NCBI GenBank assembly: GCA_030144725.1
Contig: JASKMD010000004.1
Span: 8,425,329 to 8,489,328, forward strand
Origin: Haematococcus lacustris
Lineage: Eukaryota; Chlorophyta; Chlorophyceae; Chlamydomonadales; Haematococcaceae
Reading direction: 5' to 3'
Length of the DNA stretch: 64,000 nt
A model generated the notes under the pieces. The model did not search any database. It saw only the letters and a list, made by a program, of their open reading frames with translations, and was not told the origin of the DNA. Of the stretch, positions 46,540-58,252 are shown piece after piece. Every line of letters starts with the position of its first letter. Within the stretch, counting starts at the first letter, position 1. The position numbers and the translations under genes were made by a program.

Positions 46540-47220
46540 CAGGACCCTGTAGGCGTGCGGCAGGACCTTGTAGACTTGTGCCGTAGGACCCTGTAGACGT
46601 GCGGCAGGACCCTGTGAGAATATGTCGTAGGACCCTGTAGCCGTGCGGCAGAACCCTGTGAGAATGTGTCACAGAACCCTGTAGCCGTGCGGCAGGACCC
46701 TGTGAAACTTTAATGTAAGACCCTGTAGCCGTGCGGCAGAACCCTGTAGACGTGTGTCGTAAGACCCTGTAGCCGTGCGGCAGAACCCTGTAGACGTGTA
46801 TCGTACGACCCTGTAGCCGTGCGGCACAACCCTGTGAGAATGTGTCGCAGAACCCTGTAGGCGTGCGGCAGGACCCTGTAAAACTGTGTCGTAGGACCCT
46901 GTAGCCGTGCGGCAGGACCCTGTGAGAATATGTCGTAGGAACCTGTAGGCGTGCGGCAGAACCCTGTAGCCTAATGTGGCAGGACCCTGTGGGCGTGCGG
47001 CAGAACCCTGTAGCCTAATGTAGCAGGACCCTGTAGGCGTGCGGCAAGACCCTGTAGACAAACGTCGCAGGACCCTGTAGCCGTGCGGCAGAACCCTGTG
47101 AGAATGTGTCGCAGGACCCTGTAGCCGTGCGGCAGAACCCTGTAGACGTGTGTCGTAGGACCCTGTAGCCGTGCGGCAGAACCCTGTGGCCCAGGACCCT
47201 GTACAGGGTCGGTAGGACCC
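46540..47220 (+). repeat. Internal 3'-type subterminal repeats in CACTC element 4
   Basis: AGGACCCTGTAGCCGTGCGG half-units with CCCTGTGAGAATGTGTCG and CCCTGTAGACGTGTGTCG spacers, ending in the palindromic AGGACCCTGTACAGGGTC copies. The conserved 3' terminal sequence then runs to 47382. Confidence 0.85.
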
Positions 47221-47454
47221 GGTACAGGGTCGGGCGATTTTTCAAATAGTTATAACATCGCAGCAACTTTGAGTTTTTCATTGATTACAACGGCGATGAG
47301 TCGGCCATTCCTGGGGCTATCTGCAGTATGCCTCCCGGGAGAAAATGATGTAGTCGACTTCCGGCCTTAATCGGCGCGAGTGAGAACCCTGTTAGGATTC
47401 CTACATAGCCGGTGGTTGGTCATGTTGACCCCGTTTGGATGCTTTTGACCATGT

Positions 47455-48690
47455 GTGCCAGGACCCTGTACAGGGTCCTACGATGAGTGCCTTTCCTCAC
47501 AGGGTCCTGGCACCACACCACAGGGTTCTGGCTCACAGGGTCCTGGCACCACACCACAGGGTCCTGGCTTACAGGGTCCTGGCACCTCACCACAGGGTCC
47601 TGGCACCTCACCACAGGGTCCTGGCACCTCACCACAGGGTTCTGGCCCACAGGGTCCTGGCACCACACCACAGGGTCCTGGCACCACACCTCAAGGTCTT
47701 GGCCTACAGGGTCCTGGCACCTCACCACAGGGTCCTGGCCCACAGGGTCCTGGCACCTCACCACAGGGTCCTGGCACCACACCTCAAGGTCTTGGCCTAC
47801 AGGGTCTTGGCACCTCACCACAGGGTCCTGGCCCACAGGGTCCTGGCACCTCACCACAGGGTCCTGGCACCTCACCACAGGGTTCTGGCCCACAGGGTCC
47901 TGGCACCTCACCACAGGGTCCTGGCCCACAGGGTCCTGGCACCTCACCACAGGGTCCTGGCACCTCACCACAGGGTCCTGGCACCACAGGGTCCTGGCAC
48001 CACACCACAGGGTCCTGGCCCACAGGGTCCTGGCACCTCACCACAGGGTCCTGGCACCTCACCACAGGGTCCTGGCACCTCACCACAGGGTTCTGGCCCA
48101 CAGGGTCCTGGCACCACACCACAGGGTCCTGGCACCACACCTCAAGGTCTTGGCCTACAGGGTCCTGGCACCTCACCACAGGGTCCTGGCCCACAGGGTC
48201 CTGGCACCTCACCACAGGGTCCTGGCACCACACCTCAAGGTCTTGGCCTACAGGGTCTTGGCACCTCACCACAGGGTCCTGGCCCACAGGGTCCTGGCAC
48301 CTCACCACAGGGTCCTGGCACCTCACCACAGGGTCCTGGCACCACACCTCAAGGTCCTGGCCTACAGGGTCTTGGCACCTCACCACAGGGTCCTGGCCCA
48401 CAGGGTCCTGGCACCTCACCACAGGGTCCTGGCCCACAGGGTCCTGGCACCTCACCACAGGGTCCTGGCCCACAGGGTCCTGGCACCTCACCACAGGGTC
48501 CTGGCCCACAGGGTCCTGGCACCTCACCACAGGGTCCTGGCCCACAGGGTCCTGGCACCTCACCACAGGGTCCTGGCACCACAGGTTCCTGGCACCTCAC
48601 CACAGGGTCCTGGCCCACAGGGTCCTGGCACCTCACCACAGGGTCCTGACCCACAGGGTCCTGACACCACACCACAGGGTCTTGCTTCCC
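47455..48690 (+). repeat. Internal 5'-type subterminal repeats in CACTC element 4
   Basis: About 60 copies of CACAGGGTCCTGGCACCTCA-type units, the same family as 23735-24610 in element 2, including higher-order blocks with CTCAAGGTCTTGGCCTACAG. Confidence 0.88.
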
Positions 48691-49150
48691 TGACCCTCCA
48701 CATATATTGAAGTCACCATTAGTGTTATTGTTTCATTCAATTATGCGTGCTACAACTGCAACCAAAACTGTAACACGGTATGCCCGGTATGGGTATAAGG
48801 TAACAAAATAATCCGGCTGCATGGAGGCTTGCATCAAGTTCACGCAAAGGAAGTGCGAAGGAAGCAAAGGAATCACGCAGGAATGCAGACTGTCCCGCCA
48901 AGCCGGCGTTAGCAGCCAGGGGCGGCCAGGAGCAGCCCAGGACAGGACATCGTCGCCAAAAGGGTAGCTACGAGCCAGCAGCATCTCTCACCACCAGGTG
49001 CGCTGATGTGATATGCATGATGCGCTAGCCACGAACATCGCCACCCAGCAACCGCACAACATGAAGCGATTAGCCACAAAAGGTAGCGGACAACAACACA
49101 GGCGGACACAACGCAGCCATCAACAGCCAGGAGCGGAGAAGGATTAGAGG

Positions 49151-49357
49151 TTGCAGCCAGGAGCAGCCAGCAGAAACGCAGCCGAGCCAGCCAGCCATGC
49201 GCCCAGGTTGAGCGAAGGGGCCAAGAAATGGCGTGATCGCCAGGGAAATGTGCGACGTGAGGGAAAGGTCATAGCGAAGATCATCGACAAATGCAAAGAA
49301 ATTGCTTCTCATGTGGCTCGGGTTGCTTGCAGGTGGAGTGCCAAGAACTCAAGATAA
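49151..49357 (+). CDS. Short open frame in CACTC element 4, unknown protein
   Basis: Sixty-eight codons ending KIIDKCKEIASHVARVACRW then SAKNSR and a stop. The frame is Lys/Arg-rich and looks helical. The homologous position in element 2 (near 25080-25220) keeps the downstream peptide but has a short deletion. The surrounding sequence has a 5' splice-like GGTGAGTGCC at 49443. It may be a captured host exon or part of a vanished element gene; I do not recognise it. Confidence 0.3.
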   Translation: MQPGAASRNAAEPASHAPRLSEGAKKWRDRQGNVRREGKVIAKIIDKCKEIASHVARVACRWSAKNSR

Positions 49358-50550
49358 AAACAAAAAGGAACAGCTAAGAGGTGTACTTAGTGCTTCCTCA
49401 CCCTCACCATTACCATGACAATGAAGACCCTACCGCTATGCCAGGTGAGTGCCTTCGTCATGCAACACATGACTGCCAGCTTGCCATGATGTTATGCCAG
49501 CCTCAACGCCTGGAACCACCCCCTCCACCTCCCCCTCTCCCGCCCTCTCTCACTCCCACTCCCACTCCCACTCCCCCATCAACAATGGTACGTACTCCGC
49601 TGTCACCCCTATCGCTTGCCCAACGCCGCGAGGAACCACTCAGGTGAGACCGAGCTTAGTATGCTCTAGCCCCCCTCACAAACATAATGAGCGGCGATCA
49701 TGAGCAGCACCCTCCCATTTCCCCCCATCACACACTCCACTCTACAAATGGTGAGTGGCTTGCTGTTGCAAATGTGTGGCTCCATGTACCCAGTCTGACT
49801 GCTAGCATGCCTTGGTAACTGCAGGTTCTTCTGGTCACACCCATCCCCCTTTTCCACTACCAATACCACCACCACCACCACCTCCCTTCCCCCTCTCTCT
49901 CCCTCTCCCCTCCCATACTCCCATACTCCCATACTCCCATACTCCCAAGCCTCCCATACTCCCAAGCCCCCACCTTATACTCCTCATCGCAACCCCACCC
50001 CACTGGCGCAGATGGTGCCTGGTGATATGGTAAGGCCACGGTGTAGCTAACACAGTGCCCAGCCTGGTCACCCTACCGCACGTGCACGCCCCTTGGTTGC
50101 AGGTCTGATGGGCACCTCCCCTCCACTTTCCCTACACAACCAACCCCTCCCAATTCACCCCCCCCCGCCCCCGCTCACTCCCCCGCCCCCACCCAGGCCC
50201 ATGCCCCCAACCCAGGCCCCCACCCAGCCCAACCCAGGCCCCCACCCAACCCAACCCATGCCCCCAACCTACCCCCGCCCCACCTCCCCACCTCCCGCCT
50301 CCCTGCCTCCCCGCCTCCCGCCTCCCTGCCTCCCGCCTCCCGCTTTCCACATCTACCCCGCCTCCCCGCCTTCACTCCTCCACTCCCACCCCCTTCCCAG
50401 CAGCAGTCATCAAGCCGCCAGAAGGTAGGTAGGTAGGCAATGCTACAGTGCCCCTACTATATCTGCTGCTGTCGCTGCTCCTGCTGCTGCTGCCCCCCTG
50501 CTACTGCTGTCCCCTTGCTGCCGCTGCTGCTGCCCCCCTGCTGCGGCTGC

Positions 50551-50795
50551 TCCTCCCCTCCCCTCCCCTCCCCTCCCCTCCCCTCCCCTCCCCTCCCCTC
50601 CCCTCCCCTCCCCTCCCCTCCCCTCCCCTCCCCTCCCCTCCCCTCCCCTCCCCTCCCCTCCCCTCCCCTCCCCTCCCCTCCCCTCCCCTCCCCTCCCCTC
50701 CCCTCCCCTCCCCTCCCCTCCCCTCCCCTCCCCTCCCCTCCCCTCCCCTCCCCTCCCCTCCCCTCCCCTCCCCTCCCCTCCCCTCCCCTCCCCTG
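50551..50795 (+). repeat. (CCCCT)n microsatellite
   Basis: About 49 uninterrupted CCCCT pentamers in CACTC element 4, followed by CTGCAGCC. Confidence 0.95.
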
Positions 50796-51639
50796 CAGCC
50801 ATGAGCAGTAAGCAAGAGCAGCTGCCAAGAGCAGCAGGTAGGAGGCGCTTAGAGCGGTAGCCAGGACTTCTGGTGAGTGCACATGCTTGGGAGGTGTCAG
50901 CCTAGCCTGCCCAGTTCTGGTCATGCATGTCCTTATTAATCTGCTTGCTGGCTTATGTTTGCTTGCAGTTGTCCACAGCTGGAGCATGGCCTGTGTAGCA
51001 TGTCCTGGTTGATTGCAAGCAAGGCGGTAGAGCAGCCACCATTGAGTAGACAGCAAGGACCGTACCCTCCCCGTACCCCGTACCCTCCCCCGGCAGCGTG
51101 ACACGGAGCATAACTGTAAGTGGCCAGTCCCTACACATGAGTGGTACCCAATGCCAAGCCTAATTGCAAGGATGCCTCTTGCTGCCGCAGGTCTGATGGT
51201 CTAACCCTACCCAGTAGCCAGGCAGCAAGGCACCTACCCCACACAGCAGCCCTTGGCGTACCAGCTTGGAGCGGGCAGCCTGGAGCGGCCAGCCTGGAGC
51301 CCAGCCCAGCCTAGCCTAGCCCAGCCTAGCCTAGCCTACCCCAGGCTAGGCTAGGCTAGCCTAGCCTACCCCAGCCTGATTTGGTGCCATGGGGCATAGA
51401 CAGCAAGGCAAAGTGATGAGGTGTTAGCCCATAGCAATGAGGTCCAGCCAGTCCTTGTGGTTGTGCACATGGCATAGGTGGTGAGCAAGGCATGAGTCGT
51501 AGTGTTGTTGTTCTAGTGATGTTGTGTGGTGTAGTTGTGTGGTGTTGTCACCTTGCATCAATGCATGTGCTTAGCACCAGCAATACATGCCGTTTGTTGT
51601 AGTGTTGCGAGGTGTTCGGGCGTCGTTGCATACGTTGTG

Positions 51640-52180
51640 GCAGGACCCTGCAAATAAATGTCATAGGACCCTGTAGCCGTGCGGCAGGACCCTGTAAATA
51701 AATGTCATAAAACCCTGTAGCCGTGCGGCAGGAACCTGTAAATAAATGTCGTAGGACCCTGTAGCCGTGCGGCAGGACCCTGTAAATAAATGTCCTAGGA
51801 CCCTGTAGCCGTGCGGCAGGACCCTGTAAACAAATGTGGCAGGACTCTGTAGCCGTGCGGCAGGACCCTGTAAACTAGTGTCGTAGGACCCTGTAGCCGT
51901 GCGGCAGGACCCTGTAAATATATGTCGTAGGACCCTGTAGCCGTGCGGCAGGACCCTGTAAATATATGTCGTAGGACCCTATAGCCGTGCGGCAGGACCC
52001 TGTAAATATATGTCGTAGGACCCTGTAGCCGTGCGGCAGGACCCTGTAAATATATGTCGTAGGACCCTGTAGCCGTGCGGCAGGACCCTGTAAACAAATG
52101 TCGTAGGACCCTGTAGCCGTGCGACAGAACCCTGTGGCCCAGGACCCTGTACAGGGTCGGTAGGACCCTGTACAGGGTCG
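51640..52180 (+). repeat. 3' subterminal repeats of CACTC element 4
   Basis: AGGACCCTGTAGCCGTGCGG alternating with AGGACCCTGTAAATATATGT at ~42-bp period, closed by AGGACCCTGTACAGGGTC palindromes just inside the 3' end. The same unit as 27660-28425. Confidence 0.9.
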
Positions 52181-52332
52181 GGCGATTTTTCAAATAGTTA
52201 TAACATCGCAGCAACTTTGAGTTTTTCAACGGTTACAACGGCGATGAGTCGGCCTTTCCTGGGGCTATCTGCAGTATGCCTCCCGGGAAGAAATGACGTA
52301 GGCGACTTCCGGCCTTAATCGGCGCGAGTGAA

Positions 52333-53350
52333 CTACAGGGAGGAGTCAGTGTTTGTGAGTGCTGACAGGTGTGACCAGTCTGCTGAGGCTTCCACCACAG
52401 CCCTTGTGCAAGTGATTGAGTGTTTGCTGCAAGGCAGGAGGCACCCGGATGGCATCCAGGGTGAGGCCAACAACACCGATGGAGTGAGTGAGGGGAGGGA
52501 CGATGGAGAGGGGTGGGTGGGTAAGATGGACATGAGGCAGCTGTGTTTGTGGTCAGATGGTTGTGCATCACAGTTCAAGGGGGCCAAGGCCATCAGGTTG
52601 CATTGGCACCTAGCCAATAGGTTTGGGGTGCCTGTGCAATGGTCATATGGTGCCACATCGCACTTCAAGAGCACGCATGACTCTGAGGGTGGGGTGGCTA
52701 AGAGGGAGTGGAGGGAGCAGATGTTAGTCCATCCTGAACTGGTGGGGAAAGTGTGTGGGGCTGCTGTGCTGACAGATTGGGCTAACAAGCATTTTGCTGT
52801 ACCATGCCATGCACAAGACACCAGTGCCAGCCACCGGCAACGTGGACACATCATGCGTCGGCGCTACCTGGTGCTGGACGACGCTAGGCAAGCAGGTGTA
52901 TGCAGTATGCCAGAGGCTGATGTGGAGCGCATGCATGATAAGGTGGAGGGGTGCAGGGCAATGCACCGCATGGTGTTCACACCTGACAGGGAGCAGCCTC
53001 AATGGGCCATGGCTGCTTGTGCATGCAGCACGTGCATGAGTGTGCCATGCCTGCCATGCATGAAGCCTGACACCACTACCCCACTTGAGCCCATGCCCAT
53101 GTTTCAAGACACTGTGAAGGAGGTGTATGATGACGAAGAGTGTTATGCATTGTTGATGTGGTTCCATCCCGATTTGTTGCATGATGAGGTGTGCTTTGGC
53201 AAACTGACCAACACACACTGTGCACGATATTGCCAGCACATGGGGTTGGATAGGCCAAAGGAACGGCGGAAACTGCGTCGTTTGGTGGTGAGGGACCTAA
53301 GGAGTGAGCAGCTGGAGTTTGAATATGAGGTGACCCGTTTATATGGCTGA
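52333..53350 (+). pseudogene. E transposase piece 5: catalytic-like core and C-terminus
   Basis: Open frame of ~339 codons continuing from 39151, ending at the stop at 53348-53350. It carries the SDGCASQFKGAK motif, the WSYGATSHFKST and DSEGGVAKREW motifs, a basic RQRGHIMRRRYL segment, the CACSTCMSVPCLPC cluster, and an acidic stretch before a basic tail (ERRKLRRLVVRDL). This is the best-preserved part and the best query for homology searches. Confidence 0.75.
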
Positions 53351-53930
53351 TTTGGCTGGTTATGTAAGGTGCATGGGGGTCTACTTTGGAGCATCACAAA
53401 CGGCCCAAACATGAACACAACGCGTTTATGTCCTGATTACACGATAGAAGCCCACACAAGGAGCCGCACAGAACTGGCAGTTCACATCCTGCCGCCCTGG
53501 TTGGACAGTGAAAATGGCCGGAAAAGTGCCCTTTTCATGCAAATTTGACATGGTCTTACGTGACACGAGTCGCACGCTTGTTGTCGCACATTGTTGTGCA
53601 GGGACAGCCCGGAAGCCACACCAGCACTATCAAGCACATGATCAGCACTAGCAATAGCACTAGAACACATGTCAATTCAAAATTTTGAAAAGCTGAGCCG
53701 CTGAGCGAGATAGCTATTCGCCGATCACAGCCCCACTAAGCAGGCCAATTCCGTCACAATGCGACCAGAATTCTCAACACACCCGCCCGCCCCGGCACAG
53801 GTGCACATCAGCCCGAGCAACCCGCTAGCCTCGCGCTCGTGAACTGCACAGCCCTGCGCAAGAATCGCTGAAAAACTCTTAAAGATCAGTCGGATAGTTA
53901 TCAGGGGTGCAGCCAATGGCGGGGGTGACC
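53351..53930 (+). other. 3' non-coding end of transposon E
   Basis: 580 bases after the transposase stop, finishing in the inverted 27-bp terminus (GGGGTGCAGCCAATGGCGGG... to 53930). The terminal ~170 bp and a stretch near 53405-53545 resemble 57454-57755 in the short E relative. No open frame of note. Confidence 0.7.
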
Positions 53931-53933
53931 TTT

Positions 53934-54346
53934 GCAGTGCTCCACCGCGGGATGCACATGCCTTTGCATCATCCATCCCCGGCTACATGAGCATGCACAG
54001 TTGCTTCTTCCCTGCTACAGGGATCCAGGTTGAGTGGTCACAGACTGCATGTGCATGTGCCCAATGCATGACCCCCGCACCAAGGGGTGTGTGTATGAGG
54101 CCCTCCATCACAAAGCCCTTTGTGTCCATGCCCATGTTCGATCAGAAGAGGGATGATAAGCATTGGGACGATGAGTGCCTCACCCTTTTGTGTTCATTTG
54201 CACCAGACAGCGTGAACCAGCTGTGCACCTTGGGCAAGAAGCTGGGCGTGAAGATACTGAACGAGTATTGCAAGGCAGTGGGGTTGTATATGCCAGCCAG
54301 CACCTTGCGTGCTGAACTACGGTTCCCTGGGTCCTGGAGCATCTGA
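53934..54346 (+). pseudogene. Transposase gene F, C-terminal part after the E insertion
   Basis: Continues the F frame from 20474 after the right end of E and the TTT duplication (53931-53933). It has a cysteine cluster (ACACAQCMTP), the motif SMPMFDQ and a D/E-rich segment, then ends at a stop at 54344-54346. These parallel the C-terminal ACACSTCMSV, EPMPMFQD and DDEECYALLMW segments of the E transposase. I infer that F belonged to a second, older element of the same family. Its own ends are not visible. Confidence 0.7.
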
Positions 54347-54696
54347 ATGAGCAGGCAGAGTGCGATTGAGCTGGCTGTGTAAGATGACGTTGAGAAAACT
54401 GGGCTCCATGCAAGTGTACCGCAGTGGAGAACTCTGCATTCTGCGTTGTGGGTGTTGTGAAGCGGCACATGAAGGCCCAACGCGCAGAGCGGAAACATTC
54501 GCGTGTCTGGCAGACTGCCGGTGACCGTGGGTGCCAGCAGCACGGGCGCGCACGCGCAAACGCGACGCAGAAATAAGGTGTCCCGCGTCAAATGGACAGC
54601 TCAACTTCGCAAATCAAATGTCTCTCACCTGGCACTCAAATGTCCCTTACGTGGTGATCCAATGGGAGGGGTAACCGGTTGTCTCTCATTGCATGT
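54347..54696. other. Unassigned stretch after gene F
   Basis: 350 bases between the F stop and the short E relative. It includes a CG-rich run (GGGCGCGCACGCGCAAACGC). No gene or repeat recognised; it is presumably the 3' part of the element that carried F. Confidence 0.4.
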
Positions 54697-55107
54697 GGTC
54701 ACCCCCGCCATTGGCTGCACCCCCATGGCTCAAGAGATAACATCTAACTCATTTCTGAACGGATGAGGCCGCCGATTGGTGCGATGAGCTGGCGATGGCC
54801 TGACTAGAGTGCAGCCAGCCCCAGCGGTTTGCCGGGTGGCTGGCCCCCAACCTGCGACGTGTTCTGGAGCCTCGTAGGTAATATTTGCGACTGCTATAGG
54901 CAGCCTGGACTCAGCGCGGCTGAACTTCGCATCCTGACTGGACATCGCAACTTTTCAGGTTGCACAAGATACTCCATACAATGATGCCTGTGGCTCCCGA
55001 GCAACCGCGAGCAGCAAAAACCGGTCAAAATGATGGATAGAATGATGGATGAGAATCGGTCAAAATGATGGATAGAAAATGAGTTGAAAACTGTGTTTAC
55101 CGCCCAC

Positions 55108-57445
55108 TAGAGCGTGACCCGGAATGTTAAACCATCTTTAACCATCTTTAACCAAGCCAAAAAGTTTAACCAATCTTTACCACTCCCGCCAGGTCGCACT
55201 CCGCAGTCGCGATGGAGGGCGAAGCCTCTAACTTCGACCCCAAACACGCAGCCTTTCCGCGGCAGAAAACCTGATCCTACCGTGGCACAGCTGCAAGCGA
55301 GGCTGTGGCGTTCACAGACATTGCGAAAGGATAGATACACAGTCGTCATCAATGCCACTGAGAAGGTCGTCAAGCTAGTCTGCCTGCTATGCGGGCTGCA
55401 GTTGTGTGTGTCAAACATTTCGACGACACAAGAGAGCCACAGCGGAGCATGTGCCTTGCAGCGTGCCTTAGATGTTGGCGCACCACCACCTCCCAACCCA
55501 GCTGAAATCCTGGTCCCAGCCGACGTTGTCGACGACGTCAAGAAGGAACTTGCGCTCTTCTTCTACACATCCGGTACAGCTTTTGCACGTGCCGACAACC
55601 CTCACATGAAGAGGGCCCTCAAGCTGCTGGGTGTTGACAGCCCAAGCGCTAAGCAACTGCGGACAACGTACCTCAACAACACCCACGCTGTCCTACAAAG
55701 GAGGGTGGCCACCATGATGGAGACACTACTGATGGTGAGTGGCAAACACTGTTGTAATGGCCCCTCTATGCTTGCTCACAGTGGAATGGTGGTCTATGCT
55801 TGCTCACAGTGGAATGCTTGCTCACAGTGGAATGTCATGCCTTGCGTGTAGGGCCTTGGTCTGATGATGTGTACGGACGGGTGGCGCAACAAGCCCCCTC
55901 CCCCTCCCCCTCCCTCCCCCTCCCCCTCCCCCTCCCCTGCCCCCTCCCCCTCCCCCTCCTCTGCCCCTCCCCTGCCCATCCTCTGCATGGGCTGTGGTCA
56001 TTGCTCACAGTGGAATGGTGGAAGCAGCTCGAGGCTGTCATCCGCCTCATGCAACCGATCAGCAACGCCATACACCAGCTAGAAGCCGATCGTCCCTTGC
56101 TGAGCCAGGCAAGGCTATGCATCACCACCACTTTTTCACCAACATTACACCTATCCCTTTGCCATATATCTTCACTTCCATGTACCATCACTTGCACCCT
56201 TCACTATTTCTTGCATTTGCACCCCTCATGCCGCATTCACTCTCCACCCATTGCACCCACAGGTCATGAAGGTTTGGAGCGACCTGGTCTCATGGGCTGA
56301 GCGTTGGGCAAATGACCATGGGGACCCATCTGGTGTGAACAACGTGGACCCACTGTTTGTGCTCGGTGTGGCGAGACTCTTCAAAGACCGGGCAAAGAAA
56401 CACTATCAGCCAGTGATGGCGGCTGCAAGGTGTGTTTCAGCCATGCTGTCACAACCATAGCCATGACCCATAGCCACGACCAGGTCGATCATCATGGCAG
56501 GGACACTAGTATGCAACCACAGTTTTGGCATCATCACCCTCGTCTATTGAAACACTAGTATGCAACCATTGTTTTGGCATCATCACCTTTGTCGTGCAGG
56601 GTGCTGGACCCAGTGAACTTCATTCCTACCCGTCCTAAAGCCCAACCCCTTCCCCCCATGAAGGACCTCACACCAGAGCAGCAGGAAGACGTCGTGCACG
56701 TTGTGGCACGTTTGGCTGGGGTGTCGCAAGATGTTGCACGTCATGAGCTGAGGCGCTTTGAGTGTGGAGCATGGCATCACGAGATGATCAGGGTCGCCAA
56801 TGACATCATGAGCATGAGTGAGTCTGGTCAGCGGAACGGGCGAGCTGTCACTATCATCGCTGCCGCATCTCAGCGGTTGACATGGTGGCAGATCTACTCT
56901 AAGCCTCAATTCCCAGCCCTCGCTACCGCAGCCCTGCGGCTCTTGTCGGTGCATGTATCAACGTGCGCATCCGAACGCAACTGGTCGGCTTGGGGCCGGC
57001 TCTTCGATGACCCTCGGCGCAGCGGCCTCGACATGGCGTCAGCGGAGAAGCTGATTTTCATTCAGACCAACGACGAGCTGGCAGCCAACTACGACAGTGT
57101 TGACCAGAGCAATCAGCAAGACGTGGCAATAAGCCTCTTTTGACAGATTAGGGTGACAACCCGTACACTTCCGTTGCTCTTACATATTGCCATGTAAACC
57201 TGCGCTACGTGATCTCCCGGCCTAGTCATAATGCAAACCGCGCCGATAGCAAAGTCTCGAAGACAACCGCAATGTCTTTCTGTCAAAGTCTGACAGAAAC
57301 TTTTTTATCTTACTATCGCCAAACCCCAATTGCACTCCGGGTCGTCAGGGTGTTAGGCTAGACTGGTTAAAGATGGTTAAAGATTTGGTTAAAGCACGTT
57401 AAAGGCCCAAAACAGCAGGAAGTTAGTTTAACCAGTCGCGCTCTA
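55108..57445 (+). mobile_element. hAT-superfamily DNA transposon (2338 bp), probably defective
   Basis: Terminal inverted repeats TAGAGCGTGAC (left) and TAGAGCGCGAC (right, inverted), with a perfect 8-bp duplication CCGCCCAC at 55100-55107 and 57446-57453, the size diagnostic of hAT. Subterminal GGTTAAAGATGGTTAAAG-type repeats occur at both ends. It encodes a transposase whose central part is missing. Confidence 0.93.
55212..57143 (+). pseudogene. hAT transposase, internally deleted
   Basis: The first open segment runs to 55734 and carries a BED-like Cys/His pattern (VCLLCG ... ESHSGAC) and a hAT N-terminal segment (ALFFYTSGTAFARADNP). It ends at a GTGAGT splice site. Later segments are 56011-56108 (EWWKQLEAVIRLMQPISNAI), 56263-56429 and 56600-57143 (the latter with LDPVNFIP). 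The hAT C-terminal dimerisation region follows (WWQIYSKPQFPALATAALRL, CASERNWSAWG), with its stop at 57141-57143. The interval 55735-56010 is CT-rich filler, and the phases on either side do not match. The RNase H-like middle with the first catalytic acids is therefore absent. The ATG at 55212 leads into a frame ending after 20 codons, so the start is also unclear. Confidence 0.8.
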
Positions 57446-57755
57446 CCGCCCACACATGAAACGGCACACACTTGAAGTTTACGCGTTTCTGTCTCATAGA
57501 CACGTTAGTATCCCACACAAGTAATCGCACACAACTTGCAGTTCTTCATTTCACATCCTGGTTGGACTGTTAACTGGACTTATATTCGAAAAATTAAATA
57601 GCTTGAGCCGGCCGACCCCGGCAAAGGTGCACATCAGCCCGAGCAGCCCGCCAGCTTCGCGCTAATGAGCTGCACCGCCCTGCGCAAGAATTGCTGTAAA
57701 TTTCTTAACGACCGGTAAGATGTTATCAGGGGTGCAGCCAATGGCGGGGGTGACC

Positions 57756-58252
57756 ATGTATGAAGATAACCTTCTCCACATGTCATGAAGCGGTACCATA
57801 CAGGCAAGAGCCACGCAAGCATCAGGTTAGTGATTGAAGATCTTCGAGCCTACATCAAAACCACAGATCAGATCAGTATCGGACAATGATCTTCACAATC
57901 AACTTGGAGGATACGCATGAGAACCAAATCATAACTTCCAATCCAAGATCCTCGACAATCACATCCAACGATCCGGGTTACAATCAGTCTAGATCAGATC
58001 AATGGTCAAATCGGAGTTGTCCAGGTCACCCATTTGCACTCAAGTGTAATTGTCACAATCACGTTCAGTCCACCACAGCTGTACTAGCTGCAGTGTCAAA
58101 CCTATACTACACATCGCAGTAATACAAAATACAATCCACTCATACATGTCGCTTTGGCGCTGCACATCACATGCTTGCAGTTCTCGCTCCCCAACTCCCT
58201 TCAATTGGTGCGCACAGCTTTACCCGGCTGCCAGGCATCATCAACAGCCTTC
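57756..58252. other. Intergenic, 3' flank of NAR2
   Basis: 497 bases of relatively AT-rich sequence with no gene. It should include the NAR2 3' untranslated region. A minus-strand TGTAA, the usual green-algal polyadenylation signal, is at 57978-57982, about 270 bases past the stop. Confidence 0.4.

Larger units (their letters stand above)
39152..52330 (+). mobile_element. CACTC-ended DNA transposon 4 (composite), carrying Ty3 element 2
   Basis: The left terminus CACTCG (39152-39157) is separated from its continuation TGCAAATTAAGG (45165) by Ty3 element 2. The right terminus ends GGCGCGAGTG at 52330. An AA duplication lies at 39150-39151 and 52331-52332, and removal restores the E transposase frame (residues MAGN to YREESV). 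A second copy of the right terminus lies internally at 47382 and is followed by another 5'-type repeat array. The element therefore looks like two CACTC elements fused head to tail. Confidence 0.88.
54697..57755. mobile_element. Short non-autonomous relative of E, containing a hAT element
   Basis: The same 27-bp terminal inverted repeats as E (GGTCACCCCCGC...). Flanks are ATGT at 54693-54696 and 57756-57759, readable as a 4-bp duplication, or as ATG plus one extra base by comparison with the 3-bp TTT of E. Without the nested hAT it is ~713 bp, built from E-like left (54697-55000) and right (57454-57755) sequence with no transposase. Confidence 0.82.
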
